Source: Desulfobulbaceae bacterium (GTDB lineage Bacteria > Desulfobacterota > Desulfobulbia > Desulfobulbales > Desulfocapsaceae). From it: a stretch of DNA of 8,100 nucleotides. Position numbers and translations under genes: made by a program. The stretch lies in NCBI GenBank assembly GCA_030599175.1, contig JAUVON010000110.1, positions 1-8,100 on the forward strand, in the 5' to 3' direction. Positions 7,721 to 8,100 of the stretch are shown here, in pieces (positions within the stretch are counted from its first letter, which is position 1; each line of letters opens with the position of its first letter). The notes under the pieces were generated by a model. That model did not search any database. It worked only from the letters and a program-made list of their open reading frames with translations, and was not told the origin of the DNA.

Positions 7721-7734
7721 AAAAAATATTTTTT
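7721..7734. other. 14-bp A/T palindrome
   Basis: Six A, TA, six T form a perfect palindrome in the non-coding region between two of the repeated motifs. Such A/T tracts bend DNA and can bind nucleoid proteins; nothing further can be read from it. Confidence 0.3.
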
Positions 7735-7949
7735 ATGTCAAATTGCTGAAAACTACTGCCAAGGTAGTTATCCTGACGTGTTTCCCCTTTGCCGGGGACT
7801 ATGTCTGATAATGGGTATAATATCCCGATGTCTTTGATTACACCTTTCGAATTAACTACTTAGAGCAAAGAAGCGTTAGGGTAAATAATTCAAATGACAA
7901 CCGCGTACCAATACAAGTAAGCACTTTTAATGGAAAGACAAAACCTGAC

Positions 7950-8001
7950 AACAGTTTCCAGCAGAACTTTGTAGTTACTCAATAATACAAAGTCAACTGT
8001 T
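7950..8001. other. Two-part stem-loop near the right edge
   Basis: ACTTTGTA (7966-7973) pairs with TACAAAGT (7986-7993) over a 12-nt loop. Outside it AACAGTT (7950-7956) can pair with AACTGTT (7995-8001), leaving a 9-nt bulge on one side. The inner hairpin begins directly at the stop codon of the edge-open minus-strand frame. There is no T-run on either side, so a terminator is not supported. Confidence 0.3.
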
Positions 8002-8100
8002 TTTCAATACAACTGACAAAAAAGTTATTGAATTTTCAGTATCCCCAGATAACTTCTTTTCAATTCTAACACCCATGAAATGATTTTCACAACGATGACA
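7993..8100 (-). CDS. Possible 3' end of a gene entering from the right edge
   Basis: The minus-strand frame is open from the window edge for 35 codons and ends in TGA at 7995-7993. The peptide begins CHRCENHFMGVRIEKK and ends VVLKNS; the CxxC at the edge is suggestive of nothing definite. An internal ATG would allow a 27-codon peptide, with no ribosome binding site seen. An open frame of this size is expected by chance fairly often, and I do not recognise a family. Sequence beyond the edge is needed to tell a real C-terminus from noise. Confidence 0.2.
   Translation of the reverse strand, partial: CHRCENHFMGVRIEKKLSGDTENSITFLSVVLKNS

Larger units (their letters stand above)
7541..7778 (-). 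repeat. Cluster of four related motifs in alternating subtypes
   Basis: On the minus strand four segments share a CWGGA-(G)-TAA core followed by a TAC-containing tail. They are CAGGATAACTACCTT (within 7761-7775), CAGGAGTAAGTTACTAA (7705-7689), CTGGATAAGTACCTT (7659-7645) and CAGGAGTAAGGTACTAA (7560-7544). All have the same orientation, and the forms with and without the extra G alternate. Same-subtype copies are closest: 18 of 19 bases between 7544-7562 and 7689-7707, and 17 of 20 between 7638-7657 and 7754-7773. Spacing is irregular, so this is not CRISPR. Protein-binding sites or decayed tandem duplications are both possible. Confidence 0.55.

Noticed and set aside
7541..7778. CRISPR array
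   Set aside because: Repeats are imperfect, short and unevenly spaced, and there are no cas genes.
7816..7821. Perfect TATAAT on the plus strand
   Set aside because: No -35-like hexamer at 16-18 nt and no credible gene downstream.
7625..7837. 70-codon plus-strand frame in the repeat region
   Set aside because: No ribosome binding site, no recognisable domain, and it runs through the repeated motifs and the A/T palindrome.

Overview
The window carries ordinary bacterial housekeeping genes followed, at its right end, by a repeat-rich non-coding stretch. Moderate GC, Shine-Dalgarno sequences, the rplU-rpmA-obg-proA-nadD order, an nnr gene followed by a CBS-domain gene, a small tandem AP2-like protein and a long hairpin-forming intergenic repeat together suggest a Desulfobacterota (former Deltaproteobacteria) sulfate-reducer-type genome, possibly Desulfobulbales. 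This placement is an inference from gene order and protein flavour; no marker in the window proves it.

Left part, + strand: a hairpin-rich intergenic repeat (about 4-174) precedes a two-gene unit, nnr (bifunctional NAD(P)HX epimerase/dehydratase) and a two-CBS-domain protein, only 3 nt apart. Middle part, - strand, in transcription order: rplU, rpmA, [hairpin plus intrinsic terminator], obg, [113-nt gap with a scar of the same repeat family and a possible promoter], proA, nadD, ung. The last three are tightly packed: proA/nadD overlap by 4 nt with a TTG start, and nadD-ung are 18 nt apart. The + and - units converge, and the CBS and ung genes overlap tail to tail by 11 nt with no terminator visible between them.

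Right part: upstream of rplU lies a - strand gene for a small protein with two AP2-like DNA-binding segments. Upstream of that gene, about 500 nt (7498-7992) hold no convincing gene. They contain an 18-bp palindrome, four related copies of a short motif all in one orientation and in two alternating subtypes, and a 14-nt piece shared with the scar between obg and proA. A short open frame runs off the right edge.

Functionally the window combines metabolite repair (NAD(P)HX), NAD synthesis (nadD), proline synthesis (proA without an adjacent proB), uracil removal from DNA (ung), ribosome structure and assembly (rplU, rpmA, obg) and a probable local regulator. I see no phage, CRISPR, secretion or defence system. 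The least explained signals are the motif cluster beside the AP2-like gene, the dispersed repeat and its scar at the expected proB position, the terminator set between rpmA and obg, and an altered active-site loop in Ung.
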